Source of the DNA: Parelaphostrongylus tenuis
Lineage: Eukaryota > Nematoda > Chromadorea > Rhabditida > Metastrongylidae
Length of the DNA: 64,000 nucleotides
Direction: 5' to 3'
Assembly: GCA_019055375.1 (NCBI GenBank)
Contig: JAHQIW010004548.1
Location: 93,539 to 157,538 of the forward strand
This document shows, piece by piece, positions 13,001-21,725 of this stretch (positions are counted from its first letter, which is position 1; every line of letters begins with the position of its first letter). The notes under the pieces were generated by a model. It saw only the letters and a program-made list of their open reading frames with translations, did no database searches and was not told the origin of the DNA. The translations under genes were made by a program, and so were the position numbers.

Positions 13001-15828
13001 TCTAGGTCGTGAATTCAGCATCTCCAGAGTTGAGCAAGAGGAAACGAGCGGCTTGGGGAACATTTAAGAGCATCAAAGATGTAGTGAAGAGGACAAAGAG
13101 CATCCGACTCCGTGCCCACCTTTTCGACTCGACAATTATCCCTGCCCTGACGTATGCAGCAGAAACCTGGTCGCTATGTAAGCAGGATGAAAGATCACTT
13201 GCCTTTATCGAACGCGCAGTCGAAAGGTCGATGCTAGGAGTATCCTGTATCTCGCAAATGAGAGAAAGGATCCGAAGTTCCGACCTACGTCAACGATTGA
13301 AAATCAGAGACGCCGTTCTACACGCCAGGATATCGAATAAGGTGGGCCGGACACGTGATGCGCTTCAACGACAACCGATGGACGAGAGCCGTTACCGACT
13401 GGATTCCTCAAGATATCAAGCGCTCTACAAAAAGACCACTGACCCGATGGTCCGATTTCTTCACGAAAAACTAGAAGAAGGATATGATGCTTAGCGAATC
13501 CTTAGAGCGAGGGGAAACCACTAGGCAACTCTTGCACTTGATGGGGAAAATGGAAGTGTTGCTGGTACCCGCTCGAGTCACTCGACGTTCAGCGAGAAGA
13601 CAGGCGACAGGTGACAGGTGAAGATGATTTATTCGGTGGTTCAATTCGATTATGCGGCAGGGAATGAAAAAACGATTCCAGTGGACAAGATATTTTCGTA
13701 AGGATGTTAGTAATCATTCGGAAGCTTAGATTTCGAGTACGTGCTCCTTTCCTGAAAAGGCTTTTTGATAACATTATAGCATTCGAAATTAAATCATGTT
13801 TTACACACGCCACTTGTTTTTCTTGTAATTTCGCTTGTATTCCTCTGGGAAAACTCATTCTCTAGATTGCTAGTGACTGTTCGATAGTTCAGATCTCGAG
13901 AAAATGAAAAATGTGTTTGCTTTCTGGAAAGCTTTTTTCAACATCTACAGAAAGCGAGAAGAAAAGTCTTTGTTACATACACGCGTATTTCTCGCAAGAC
14001 AAAGCCCTGAATTATAAGTAATCATTCGATAGTGTAACTTCAGCGATTTCAACACTGTGCTTGTTTTTCGAGAAGACCGTTTCAGTACAGTGTATCAGGA
14101 AAAATAAGATTGAGTTTCACTGAGTTTCACGCACTTGTCGGCTAGGATGTGCGCTGGGTGTCTGTGGAAGTGAATCGCTAGTGTGATCGACAAAACGAGC
14201 AAGTGCGACTTACGTAGGGAGTGCGGGTTTGTTGTTGAATTCAGGTTTTTCTCCGCACCGAAAAAAAAAAACTCAAAATAAAACGTATGACTGATACTCG
14301 AAGATCTCCTCTACAGCTCATATTACTTTTCTTACTTCCAGCGAAGTATCATCGTGATGAAATGAAATAGCGCGACTGGTGTGAAACGTAATTTAATTTT
14401 CAATGCCATACTACTTTCCAAAAAGCGAGCACGTAGCTCAATAGTCTGAGATTTTAGCTTTTGAACGATAACCAACACTTCTTTGAAATGTTCTTGTCCA
14501 ACGAGAGGAATCGTTTCTTCATTCCTTGCCGAATAACCGAACTGATCCTATTTGGTTAGTATCTAACGGCCTTCGTCTTCATCAAAACCGTGTCGGTTAG
14601 AACAAATGATCCCCAGGTGGTCGTTGTCTTGATATAGCTGTTCATTGTCACATCGACTGGGATATAGGAAAGCAAACGATACCGGATAGAAATTGATCAG
14701 CATCCATTCCGTATTAAGAGGCACCATCGGCTTTGCAAACTCCATCCGACGGGTGATTTTTCCATTGGATCCATCTCGATGCTATAACAAATACTCATAT
14801 CGCACTAACGACCAGCTTAGGCCATTGATTCGGATCACTGCGGCTATGAAGAAGGCGAAGGCACCAAAACATTCGCGGATTAGAATTTCTAGTTGAACCT
14901 CATGTTTGCCCGGTTATCATGGAAGATTCTGTTTATTCATGGCGGAGCTCAATGAGATTCGGTCTGTACGACATAACACGTTGTCTACATGAAGTCTCTG
15001 TTTTACTGCTTTCTTGCAGTTAAATGATCTGAATATGTTTCTGTGAATGAGTGCTACCACTTCCATTAGGCCGCCACTTTGTTTTCACTCTTCAGCACAA
15101 ACTAGTGCAGCTTTCAGCAACCAACCTTTAACAAGGTTGGTCTGGCAAGCCCACATCGGCATTTATCGCAGTGAGCACTTTTTTTGTGGATATGTAATCT
15201 ACACGGAGACTCTGTCTTAGCTTTTTCTTTTTGCAGTGTTACGATGTCTAATTAAACACCCTATGACTGTTGGGTAATAAGGGTAGAACATTCGACCCCA
15301 GGTGGGAGCTGAACTCGCGCTTCACACTTACAAGCGCAACCACTGAACCTCCAAGGCCATCTCTTTGCTACCACTCATCAGATTGGTTGCTAATATCTCC
15401 CATAATTTATACTAGAGACAGAGTGGCAGCAAAGCGAAGGCTTTGATGATGTAGTGGTGACATGGGCCCGAGGTCATGGATGAAGAACGGGTTTAACTCT
15501 CAATTGGGGTTTCATACTTTCCATACTACTCAATTTATGAATACCCGTTGTACTATGTTCTTAACTTCATTCAGTTCCTCGTTTGAATATTTTCCGAACC
15601 TGACCATTTTCATAGTCTTCTGCTCTACTAAACTTCACCTTACAGATTCAACTTGAGGAAGAGCAGCATCTCTCTGAGCAATTAGCCCAACGATCTTCTA
15701 GCGACGTTGGCGATCTGAACGCAGCCCGACAGCAAATGTTGATGTGGCGAGGACTTTTGACAATGTTTGAGGCAAAAATCTTCACCACTAAAGAAAAAAT
15801 TCATGGCAAGTATGTTCGTTGCAAATAG
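920..15828 (+). CDS. ift-81: Intraflagellar transport protein 81 (IFT81), 16 exons
   Basis: IFT81 is a subunit of the IFT-B complex that carries cargo such as tubulin along the ciliary axoneme. Its N-terminal calponin-homology-like domain binds tubulin and its coiled coils pair with IFT74. Exons: 920-1050, 1123-1242, 1312-1435, 1511-1592, 1647-1801, 3134-3218, 3314-3418, 3481-3624, 4343-4422, 5510-5581, 8320-8410, 9130-9279, 10889-11083, 11192-11278, 11628-11765, 15646-15828. With one base removed in exon 4 the chain is about 646 residues, close to the vertebrate protein (about 676), and aligns along its whole length. Strong matches include LKILKYKPP, GLVEGAKRSIYPVL, KQRAYLAKFLVK and MWRGLLTMFEAK. 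Residues about 1-125 are the CH-like domain; the rest is coiled coil. The ATG at 920 gives a start equivalent to the vertebrate one and lies just after an X-box. Two lesions in exon 4 leave it open whether this copy is functional. The 3' end could instead splice at 15809 (AA before GTATGT). Confidence 0.93.
1123..1242 (+). CDS. ift-81: ift-81 exon 2
   Basis: CH-like domain, including LRILYQLKILKYKPPSDIEE. Acceptor TTTTAAG, donor GTGAGT; begins by completing an AGT codon and ends in phase 2. Confidence 0.9.
1312..1435 (+). CDS. ift-81: ift-81 exon 3
   Basis: End of the CH-like domain, with the highly conserved GLVEGAKRSIYPVL and KQRAYLAKFLVK segments. Acceptor TTTTTTAG, donor GTATGA; ends in phase 0. 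Confidence 0.92.
1511..1592 (+). CDS. ift-81: ift-81 exon 4, damaged
   Basis: Homology runs VEIPSDIHDMDTAQMQ, then, one base out of frame, DLSMLMERFK. The switch falls in the run of five A at 1557-1561; four A would give an 81-base in-frame exon. The base before the exon is T, so the acceptor reads TTTTTTCAT rather than CAG. No other AG upstream gives a usable phase at a workable intron length. Donor GTTGGA is weak but gives the exact spacing to exon 5 expected from IFT81. Confidence 0.75.
1647..1801 (+). CDS. ift-81: ift-81 exon 5
   Basis: First coiled-coil part (LIEDIRSDLKAMEVEKE). Acceptor AATTTAG, donor GTATGC; ends in phase 2. Confidence 0.88.
1802..3133 (+). other. ift-81 intron 5 with tRNA-like sequence
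   Basis: No coding sequence seen. A minus-strand tRNA-like stretch at 2632-2694 has a B-box-like AGTTCAATCTC and an A-box-like TGGTCCGAGG. Confidence 0.5.
3134..3218 (+). CDS. ift-81: ift-81 exon 6
   Basis: Encodes AAASELRLQKERQGELNMQ, matching the conserved LRxEKER block. Acceptor AATTGAG, donor GTTCGT; 85 bases, ending in phase 0. Confidence 0.82.
3314..3418 (+). CDS. ift-81: ift-81 exon 7
   Basis: Coiled coil HAEKKLQRLKDQLNELR. Acceptor CTCTCTCAG, donor GTATTT; 35 codons in phase 0. Confidence 0.9.
3481..3624 (+). CDS. ift-81: ift-81 exon 8
   Basis: Coiled coil from DEIMTNKYLVDTKLSKEIEH to QSDISKLQTE. Acceptor TCGTTTAG, donor GTAGTG; 48 codons in phase 0. Confidence 0.9.
3625..5509 (+). 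other. ift-81 introns 8 and 9
   Basis: AT-rich intron sequence around exon 9. Apart from that exon I see no gene or recognisable repeat. Confidence 0.5.
4343..4422 (+). CDS. ift-81: ift-81 exon 9
   Basis: VDAKTNKIMLLEKERDKTEE. Acceptor TTTCTTCAG, donor GTGCTT; ends in phase 2. Confidence 0.85.
5510..5581 (+). CDS. ift-81: ift-81 exon 10
   Basis: FRHQAATVERRKNTIAQKLQ, matching the YRQQA..RKKE block of IFT81. Acceptor TTATTTAG, donor GTTTGT; phase 2 in and out. Confidence 0.88.
5615..5870 (+). repeat. Foldback element in ift-81 intron 10
   Basis: The left arm (GAGATTCCTCTGTGGAGGGA, then ATTGTAAAATT) is repeated in inverted order on the right (AATTTCACAATT, then TCCCTTCACAGAGCAATCTC). The centre has CACTTTTTTGACAC against GTATCAAAAAAGTA. 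A MITE-like hairpin without coding capacity. Confidence 0.6.
5871..7310 (+). other. ift-81 intron 10, unannotated part
   Basis: AT-rich, with no ORF or repeat that I recognise. Confidence 0.45.
7315..7545 (+). repeat. Dispersed foldback repeat, copy 1
   Basis: Inverted arms contain GAGGTTGGTACGCCAG with CACGCGTGT on the left and ACACGCGTGTATGACGTACC on the right. The right part shares TTCATTGCGAGGTTTAAAAA and ACAGTC with copies near 33.8 and 34.1 kb. Confidence 0.6.
7638..7770. repeat. GC-rich inverted repeat
   Basis: GATGGCGGCGTCGCGTC and GCAGGCAGACAGCC on the left face GTCTGTCTGACTGC and GGACGACGCCGCC on the right, in an otherwise AT-rich intron. Function unknown. Confidence 0.45.
8320..8410 (+). 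CDS. ift-81: ift-81 exon 11
   Basis: QELSRLEQHVEQKKQVLKST, followed by the conserved GSEVM (TEVLKG-like) turn. Acceptor TTGTCTCAG, donor GTACGT; ends in phase 0. Confidence 0.88.
9130..9279 (+). CDS. ift-81: ift-81 exon 12
   Basis: FKMYVNRVRDKKGAYKKKK, matching the FKRYVNKLR block, then an ELQTEREVLLRT coiled coil. Acceptor ATATTCAG, donor GTAAGT; 50 codons. Confidence 0.92.
10162..10456. repeat. tRNA-derived elements as an inverted pair
   Basis: The left half reads, on +, GGGAGTTGAACCCGCGCTTC, the reverse complement of a tRNA B box. The right half has GCGGTTTCAACTCCCG in the opposite orientation. The outer ends (CGCCTAAGGGAATTGAGTGG and CCACTCCAATTCTCTTAGG) are also inverted copies. Lies in ift-81 intron 12. 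Confidence 0.65.
10889..11083 (+). CDS. ift-81: ift-81 exon 13, GC donor
   Basis: ENMGGEVLENQ then VEELKTLVKELMHDLDERRE. Acceptor AATTTAG. The exon must end at AAT before GCAAGG for the next exon to join in frame and align with IFT81, so this is a GC-AG intron. A GTAAGA inside the exon (10933) is apparently not used. Confidence 0.85.
11192..11278 (+). CDS. ift-81: ift-81 exon 14
   Basis: EENDLVRGKQAEYERRHAQV coiled coil, 29 codons. Acceptor GTTTCACAG, donor GTTAGT. Confidence 0.88.
11394..11532. repeat. tRNA-derived palindrome
   Basis: Two arms of about 65 bases, ATTGATGTAGAGTGATGTGC at the start and GCACATCACTCTACATCAAT at the end, each containing a degenerate tRNA-like GTCAGGCGAGACTAGAATC core. 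Lies in ift-81 intron 14. Confidence 0.75.
11628..11765 (+). CDS. ift-81: ift-81 exon 15
   Basis: MEQRQEVAVKTIPDLEQQIA to DPENEETQLK, 46 codons. Acceptor CATTTTAG, donor GTTTTT. Confidence 0.85.
12115..12480. repeat. tRNA-derived repeat halves
   Basis: On + the left part has CAGACGAGAATTGAACCAGC (B box on minus). The right part has ACAGGTTCGATTCTCGTCC, a good B box on plus. Divergent inverted pair in ift-81 intron 15. Confidence 0.5.
12495..13625 (+). mobile_element. Dead RTE-type LINE, reverse transcriptase C-terminal part
   Basis: Matches the reverse transcriptase and C-terminal region of RTE-type non-LTR retrotransposons. In order: RT motif A DFIDL, then a stop, then EAFGSVETEAVVEA; NQGVPTRYIMILRELYKDF; a GVRLGDTISPKLFTATLQ block; the catalytic motif as LRFIDVIVL, where FADD is expected, so the second Asp is lost; then LNLTKTMFMRNG and SSYVYLGREF. 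After a frameshift the C-terminal domain follows at 13009-13494 (KRKRAAWGTFKSI, LRAHLFDSTIIPALTYAAET). A 3' tail with repeated GACAGGTGA ends it. Stops at 12852 and 12968, a missing 5' half and at least two frameshifts show it is inactive. It sits in the same orientation as ift-81, inside intron 15. Confidence 0.9.
13630..14000. repeat. Dispersed repeat family C, copy
   Basis: The core (GTTAGTAATCATTCGGAAGC then TTAGATTTCGAG) resembles stretches at 21580, 53825, 61850, 37780 and 38480. No coding capacity seen. Confidence 0.45.
14001..15284 (+). other. ift-81 intron 15, unannotated part
   Basis: Low-complexity and unrecognised DNA. Open frames here are short and lack splice or homology support. 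Confidence 0.4.
15285..15515. repeat. tRNA-derived inverted pair
   Basis: Left half GGTGGGAGCTGAACTCGCGC (minus B box); right half ACGGGTTTAACTCTCAATTG in the other orientation. The flanking GTAGTGGTGACATG is A-box-like. Ends about 130 bases before the last ift-81 exon. Confidence 0.5.
15646..15828 (+). CDS. ift-81: ift-81 last exon
   Basis: EEEQHLSEQLAQ and the conserved QQMLMWRGLLTMFEAKI, ending at TAG 15826-15828. Acceptor CACCTTACAG. A donor-like GTATGT at 15809 would allow a different short C terminus. Confidence 0.85.
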   Translation: MQLEEEQHLSEQLAQRSSSDVGDLNAARQQMLMWRGLLTMFEAKIFTTKEKIHGKYVRCK

Positions 15829-15944
15829 CAAAAAATACTTTTTATGTGTTCGTCTTTCTTATAGTTTTTATGAAAAATTAATGTGGCGTGATTCTTTCTT
15901 CTCAACAGTTACTGAAATGCAGTACTATCCAAATTATTGTTTGA

Positions 15945-16075
15945 TAACATATTCTGAGCCTTTAATGAGGTTTTTTATGGCACCTGTACAGTGTAAGCCA
16001 CGTGTTTCGGCATTACAACTTCGTCAGTTGTACGATGCCTTTAGGTTTAGTCAGTTCCACGGGGAAATATTTCCT
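15945..16075 (-). repeat. Dispersed family B, copy 1
   Basis: Starts near TATTCTGAGCCTTTAATGAG, which recurs at 32275 (TATTTTGAGCCTTTCATGAC) and more loosely at 16243. On the minus strand it carries CTGACGA and GAAAC 12 bases apart. Confidence 0.5.
15994..16034 (-). ncRNA. Hammerhead-like motif, degenerate
   Basis: Minus strand: GTACAA, CTGACGA (16027-16021), AGTTGTAATGCC, GAAAC (16008-16004), ACGTGGC. The core boxes are present, but stem II pairs poorly and the triplet before the expected cleavage site is not NUH. Confidence 0.3.
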
Positions 16076-16242
16076 ACATAGAGGAACCGACGCCGAAATA
16101 TCCATACTCGCCGTTAAGTGATAAAATAATTGAACGAGCAGCGTTGTACACTCGATTCCTTGTGGCTGGTAGAACATGACTGTCATATCTTTCGTTTCGA
16201 GTGTTTTTGAGATTTCGCTCAAAACAGTATAATATGATGACA

Positions 16243-16450
16243 TATACCCTTGATGAGGTATTTTATGGACTTATGCGGTGCAAGACGCGTTTTTCGTCAT
16301 ATTTGCTTTCCTAGTTGTATAGTGACTTTGAACTCAGTCAGTTCCGCGAAGAGAGGTCCCCTACATGGAACTAATTGGACCGAAAGGCATCGTGCAACTG
16401 ACGAGGGTGTATTGCCGAAACACGTATCTTACGTTGTATAAGTCCATAAA
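16243..16450 (+). repeat. Dispersed family B, copy 2 (inverted to copy 1)
   Basis: AAAGGCATCGTGCAACTGAC matches copy 1 on the opposite strand, followed by a GCCGAAACACGT block. The left part repeats the ATGAGG..TTTTATGG beginning of copy 1. Confidence 0.5.
16392..16433 (+). ncRNA. Hammerhead-ribozyme-like motif in family B
   Basis: CTGACGA (16398-16404) fits the CUGANGA box. A one-base spacer precedes stem II GGT/GCC, then GAAAC (16417-16421) and ACGTATC, ending in the NUH triplet ATC. Flanks GTGCAA and TTACG can form stem I with one A-C mismatch and one G-T pair. Stem III is very short. Activity not shown. Confidence 0.4.
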
Positions 16451-18280
16451 AGGCCTTATGAAAAGTTAAAATTATGTTACCAGATTATACTGTTTTGGAC
16501 ATGATCTGAGAAACACCTGTAGCTTGAGGTATTAAGAATATTATTGTCTTTGAGTGCAATGACGGAGTAATGAGAGTTCTCACCGATATTGGCTTAATCA
16601 ATACGGGATATCGCAATCTTTCCAGTCTTAGTGCGTGTCCTACTAAAATACAATAATCGAAAAAGCTTTCGAATCTCTCCGTTTGTTCTATTTAGTTTTG
16701 ATTAACATCTTTTCAGTATGGAACACTCTCTCGGAGACTGACTGACACTGATCACTTGTTCGTCCTGCCTTGCAATTAATTTATCTCTTGACATAGCCAC
16801 ATTATTTGATCTGTACGAAGTGTCGACTTCCGTAGTTTTTATGTATGAATTCTATGGACATCCTGTATAACCCGGCTGATCAAAAATTAACCGTTTTGAA
16901 AAGGAATTTTATTTATGTTGTTGTAAATTTGTGCTAACGTCTATCATGTATAACGCTTTATCGTTTTGGCCTCCTAGTTTTTCGAATGAAATCTTTTCTG
17001 TAGTTCCTGCAATCAGTCGGTAGCTTATGCAGCATCGATCTTGCAGCGAATTTCTGATAAAAAGAGCTTTACTTTACACCTATAAGCTTGTAAAAGCTTT
17101 TTCCATTTGAGTTCATTGGCTTGTAGACTGATGATTAACCGATATTCCAATTTTGATTACTGAGTAATCATGACTTGTTAATCGAAATTTTTGAAATGGC
17201 CGAGTATAGAAAGTTCATTATGGGGCTTAGCAGGAACACTTCCAAAATCTGACAGCAACACGGTTGTAAGGTTGATCAAATATAGCATGCACTAAATAAT
17301 ATATTACATGCAATCTGTGCCCGTGAGCGATGCAGCAAAGTCTCTTCTAAAATTTGTTGTGTTCTCAGTCCGTTTTGTCCTATAGTTCTCAGAAAACATC
17401 TATTGTCCAAAATCGACATGTTTGTGACGACAGTAGATATATATCGTCCAATCTCTCACCCGCCAAATTCTGTGTCGCCACTAATGCATTTCACGTTTAG
17501 GGTCTAACTCTCTACTACCTCTATTCAGGTAATGTGTAAAAGTTCACAAAGTATGCTTGGAACTGACTTTTCAAGGGAAGATAGACTTCGACTGTCGGGT
17601 ATTATGTTGGTCGCCATATCAAAACTCTTCCACTTTGCCACTTTGTGGTGTAATCGATCCCTTGAGAAAACTGCGTAAAATAAACGCAAAATGAAATGAA
17701 GTCAATAAAACTGAAATTGAAATTTATTGAGGAAGGCACCTAGGTGAGGTAATTGAGAACTGACTATGCGTTGAATTCATATTTTTCATCTTCAACTGAA
17801 TAAGTGCACGTCAAGAAGTTAACTCAATTCAATAGGTGCATATTCTCGTAACAATATGAAATCGATTATCCGAGCAGGTGTGAGCTACTTCTAGTTTACA
17901 ACCCTGGGCATTCAGGCCTAACTCTTTGAGAACGACAGGATTACTACGCTAACCGTGCCCGACGCCGCTCGCGGCGAGAGCAGTCCTTAGTGCCCAGTTG
18001 TTAGTGATGCCGGCTATCGGGAAGAAGGTTAGTGGTTTGATAATCTGCCGCGACATTTCACTTCTTGGTGTTGATTAGTAATGAGATCTCCTTATATACG
18101 TAGTTATCATAACAAAAAAAAAGCTCACTTGTTAATAATTCACTAATTTTTTGAAACGAAGCAGTTTTGCTTGGATTGCTGAATAGGCAATTCGATTGTG
18201 TTACGTTAATACGACATGTAACACGATATGGCGTGTTAGTGCTGGGGTGCATATTGATTTGGAAGCAAAACGAATTGCTG
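16451..18280. other. No gene recognised
   Basis: AT-rich sequence downstream of ift-81. A GC-rich palindromic patch (GCCGCTCGCGGC) lies near 17970. Nothing else that I can name. Confidence 0.45.
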
Positions 18281-18284
18281 CAAA

Positions 18285-18380
18285 GCGTCGTAGGTGAGGA
18301 TCGAACCAACAGCATTCTTCGCGGTGGCCTGCACCACCAAGCACTCGTCACAATGCACGGTGCGCGCGCTGAGCAAGGCT
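18285..18380 (-). repeat. tRNA-like stretch
   Basis: On +, GAGGATCGAACCAACAGC resembles an inverted B box, followed by GGTGGCCTGCACCACC. Probably a tRNA-derived repeat. Confidence 0.35.
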
Positions 18381-18420
18381 AGCACCATGACCCTGTCGTA
18401 ACCAAAGCGTCAATGCTGCC

Positions 18421-19856
18421 ATTTTCGTTTCTACCGCAATTGTTCTCACCACAAGGCGCCGTAGGAGTGTGATTACCTGATTTGCAGCGATGAAATAAGA
18501 TTTTTTTTTCGTGTCACGTCTTAACATTGAATCTTTGTTTGATCTGTTTGAAATATCCTATATTACTGATTATCAAGTCAAATGAATTTGTTGAAGAGAC
18601 TGTCACTATTTGAGCACAATCAGGCAAGAACTGTCCTGAAAAAAAGTGATTGAATTAGTTTATTGTTTGATGTTTGCACACTGTTAGCTATGAGATCATT
18701 CTATTGTGATGACTAAGTCGCATGAAATTAGTAATAAGTGCTGTGAATACTTGACCATATTGTTGCAGTGCCGAGAAAACGAAAGCAACGAAGCGCTATC
18801 CATGATAAAAGATCTCTATGGGAACATCGGGTGACCTTACTGGTGCAACAAAAAACACACACGGTGTTAATGATAATGATTCATGGAAGCGTGCAACATT
18901 CGACCGAAAGAAATGAAATTGGTTGTGAATTTTTGAAAACTTACGATCTGAGCTGTCAAGGCAACAGTATGTTTACTAGCGGAATCTATGGTGATAAACA
19001 ATGGAAGACGAATATCGAGTTGAAATTGGAGTTGCTATACTAAGTCACACTTACACAGTCTTACTAATTCACTGTCCAGACTACCTTGATCACAAATATT
19101 ATCGGCTTATAACCTCTCGAAAATTATGCAAAGCCATTTGAAAAATTAGTGTACCAGAGACAAGTTTTCCTCATATGTCACGAAATATCCGTGTCCAGGT
19201 GCTTCAGCGTCGACACCTCAACAATAATATGTCTTGGAGGATACACAACAATGCCTAATCTCGACTTATCCATATCTATAGTAGGTTTTCCATATGTAAG
19301 CGAGGCCATCATGAAGGAGACCAAATGAGAGCTGTTGTGACTGCAACGCAAGATTCTTAAATATGTGTAAATTGGACAAAACTTGAAACTGTGGAATTAT
19401 ATCATCGAAGAATTGATACAAATCCCAGACGGCTAACGTATAGAGTTGCAAATTGTAATAGGTCACTTCTGTTCATGAACGAGACGAAAATACTTCCACA
19501 AATGCGCAGGCAATGCAAATGCTTACGTCCAACCTGGGAGAAGAGTCCCTCTGCTCTTTGAGGTGCACTAGATAGGTGATACTGCTTCACAACTAACTGT
19601 CTTGTCTACCTCTCAATTTGATTGTTCTGCGTCGTTGGTTAAATACCTATTGAGGACTTTAGTCTGTGAAATTGGCGAAGTTGCTAATGTGAATTGTATG
19701 AAGTATTACAAGAATCATTTTGAAATTAGTGAGATACTTGCCAAACACTTCATAAAAGGCAGCAAACAAAATTATACTCACCATAAAGACAGAATATCTG
19801 AAATTCCTTTGTTTAACCGCTTCTAGCGGAAGGATAATGTTTTAGATATATACCCA
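18421..19856. other. No gene recognised
   Basis: One weak exon candidate follows the acceptor TTGTTGCAG at 18770. It has 21 open codons and could be an alternative 3' end for ift-81, but there is no homology. Confidence 0.35.
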
Positions 19857-19960
19857 TTGATGTAGAGTGATGTGCAAAACTTTCGCGTCAGGCGGGACTC
19901 GAACCCGCAACTCACTCTTTCTGGAAGCGCATGCTCTATCCGTTGCCCTACTGACGCCCA
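19857..19960 (-). repeat. tRNA-derived element (pseudo-tRNA)
   Basis: On minus the sequence begins with GCGTCAG and ends with CTGACGC, a perfect 7-bp acceptor stem. It has an intact TpsiC arm GCGGGTTCGAGTCCCGC and a D-loop-like AACGGATAGAGC. The D stem and anticodon stem do not pair, so it is not a functional tRNA. The flanking TTGATGTAGAGTGATGTGCA is shared with the palindrome at 11.4 kb, which shows a dispersed family. Confidence 0.65.
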
Positions 19961-20596
19961 TTTTTCTAACACTCCAAATCTTTTATATGTGCGGTCGATG
20001 TAGTATGTGAATCATTTGGTAACTTTGTAGCATTTCCTTCTTGGTTTCTGAGGTAGAAAGGCGAAAGAAAAGCAGTACAAAAGCCTTGTGTGTGTTTTTA
20101 TCAGCCTGGCGACAAACTCTTAATTGTGCGTGCTCGTACATGTGCCACTTCATCGTTCGCTTTATGCTCTGGACTCTATTGTATAATAGCTTGAGCGTTT
20201 GCTCTTCGACGTTTACCAAACTGCGTAATTAGGGCTACATGAGGGATGCTGTGTGTTCCATGGATGCTCAGGAATTGCACTGCCTTGCAACGGAGCCTTG
20301 AATATCGGTTATGAATTCTCAAAATCTACACATATACACGATGGATGTAGATTTTGGAATGGCACTCACTCGAATTTTGAGTGGTCGAGAAATGCGTAAA
20401 GGGAGGCTGCAAGCGAGTGAATATGCAGAGGGCTTCAAAGCACTCAGCGATCCAATGACCCGCGCAGACCTGCAAGAACACCTCAAACAGCTTAGCCACT
20501 TCGATCGTTTGACAATACGTATTGCGACAATAAGTTGAGAGACAGCACAGATTCAATATACAAGATATAACGCCGTAATATAGATGCCCAAAAATA
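19961..20596. other. No gene recognised
   Basis: Open frames on both strands are short and overlapping. No homology or repeat identified. Confidence 0.4.
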
Positions 20597-21188
20597 CATC
20601 GTTCCATAAGTTTTGGCATTAGAGCATCGAACATCAGATTTATCCAGCATGAGCAATTAAAATTGCATGATTTTGAAGTAGTTCAGTTGAGCATTTTCTG
20701 GTGAACATTTTGGTATACATTTTGCCTATATCTCCAGTAGAGTGGAGCTGTCGTGGGAAGAAAGTCGCTTGCTACTCATGCACGAATTGCGTGCAGAAGA
20801 AAATGCTGGTGAAGCGGCGCGCAAGATAAATGGAGCTTCCTGCGAACGGCCCAAGCGCGACTGATCCTTTAGACTATTCTCTCTGGCTTTGAACATCGCG
20901 AACTACTTCCTAACCGTTCTTTTTGCAACCGTATCATCGTCCCAAGCTCCACTAATCTTGCGCTCCACTTCACCAGTATTTTCGCCTACACGCTATTCGT
21001 GCATTAGTAACAGGCGAATTTGTTCCCAATACAGCTCAATCTTGAGACAAGTATGGGCAAGTTGTATACCAAAATGTGTGCAAGATATTACCCAATTGAA
21101 CAATACCAAAATCGTGCAATTTTGAATACTTCTGATTGATAAAGCTGGTATTTGTTGCTTCAGTGCCAAAATGTATGAAACGATCTAA
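20597..21188. repeat. Palindromic MITE-like family A, copy 2
   Basis: Terminal inverted repeats GTTCCATAAGTTTTGGCATT and AGTGCCAAAATGTATGAAAC. Internal arms around GCTACTCATGCACGAATTGC and CTATTCGTGCATTAGTAACA. Full-length, about 590 bp. Confidence 0.7.
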
Positions 21189-21535
21189 TATTGTGCGTAG
21201 CATGAATAATGCCTTCTATACTTTATCAGTCTCTTAGGCATACTGTGTCTAGAAGTATCCAGTTGCCCCAGTTATTCAAAATAGGAGGCCTTCCGTGCCA
21301 AAGAAGGGAGCAGGGCATTTTATTAATCACTCAATGACTTTTCTAAGGAACTGTGACGTAGCTCATACTAGCTCTCTTTCATCTATGCAATTCATCTCTG
21401 TGTGTGTCTTTCATTGTCTATTGCACGATCAACGTACATGTGTTCTCCTAGTTTCACTTATTGAACCATCTTATTTCCTCCCACGCACTTCGTTGCGGAA
21501 TCTTCTGTACATTCGGTTAGACGGCGACTAATTTC

Positions 21536-21725
21536 CAAGCCGATCTCATTCGCCAGACAGGAATTTCCCATAAAAATGTTAATAATCATTTGAAAGCTCA
21601 AATTTCTAGCTACAACTCCACGGTGCCGATTTTCAAAAACACCCCATTGTAACGCTGTAGCATATAGAAAATATTTTGCTTCACACTCACCTTTCGCCTT
21701 CATTTTTGCGGCGCGTTATAGCTAG
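21536..21725. repeat. Dispersed repeat family C, copy
   Basis: Shares AAAATGTTAATAATCATTTG and AGCTCAAATTTCTAGC, then a CACCTTTCGCCTTCATTTT block, with the copies near 37.8 and 38.4 kb. Confidence 0.5.

Noticed and set aside
12537..13494. Reverse transcriptase as a host gene or extra ift-81 exon
   Set aside because: Clear RTE-type LINE homology, with stops, frameshifts and a lost catalytic Asp.
18771..18806. Alternative last exon of ift-81
   Set aside because: Phase fits a donor at 15809, but the peptide has no IFT81 similarity and the in-frame stop at 15826 is sufficient.
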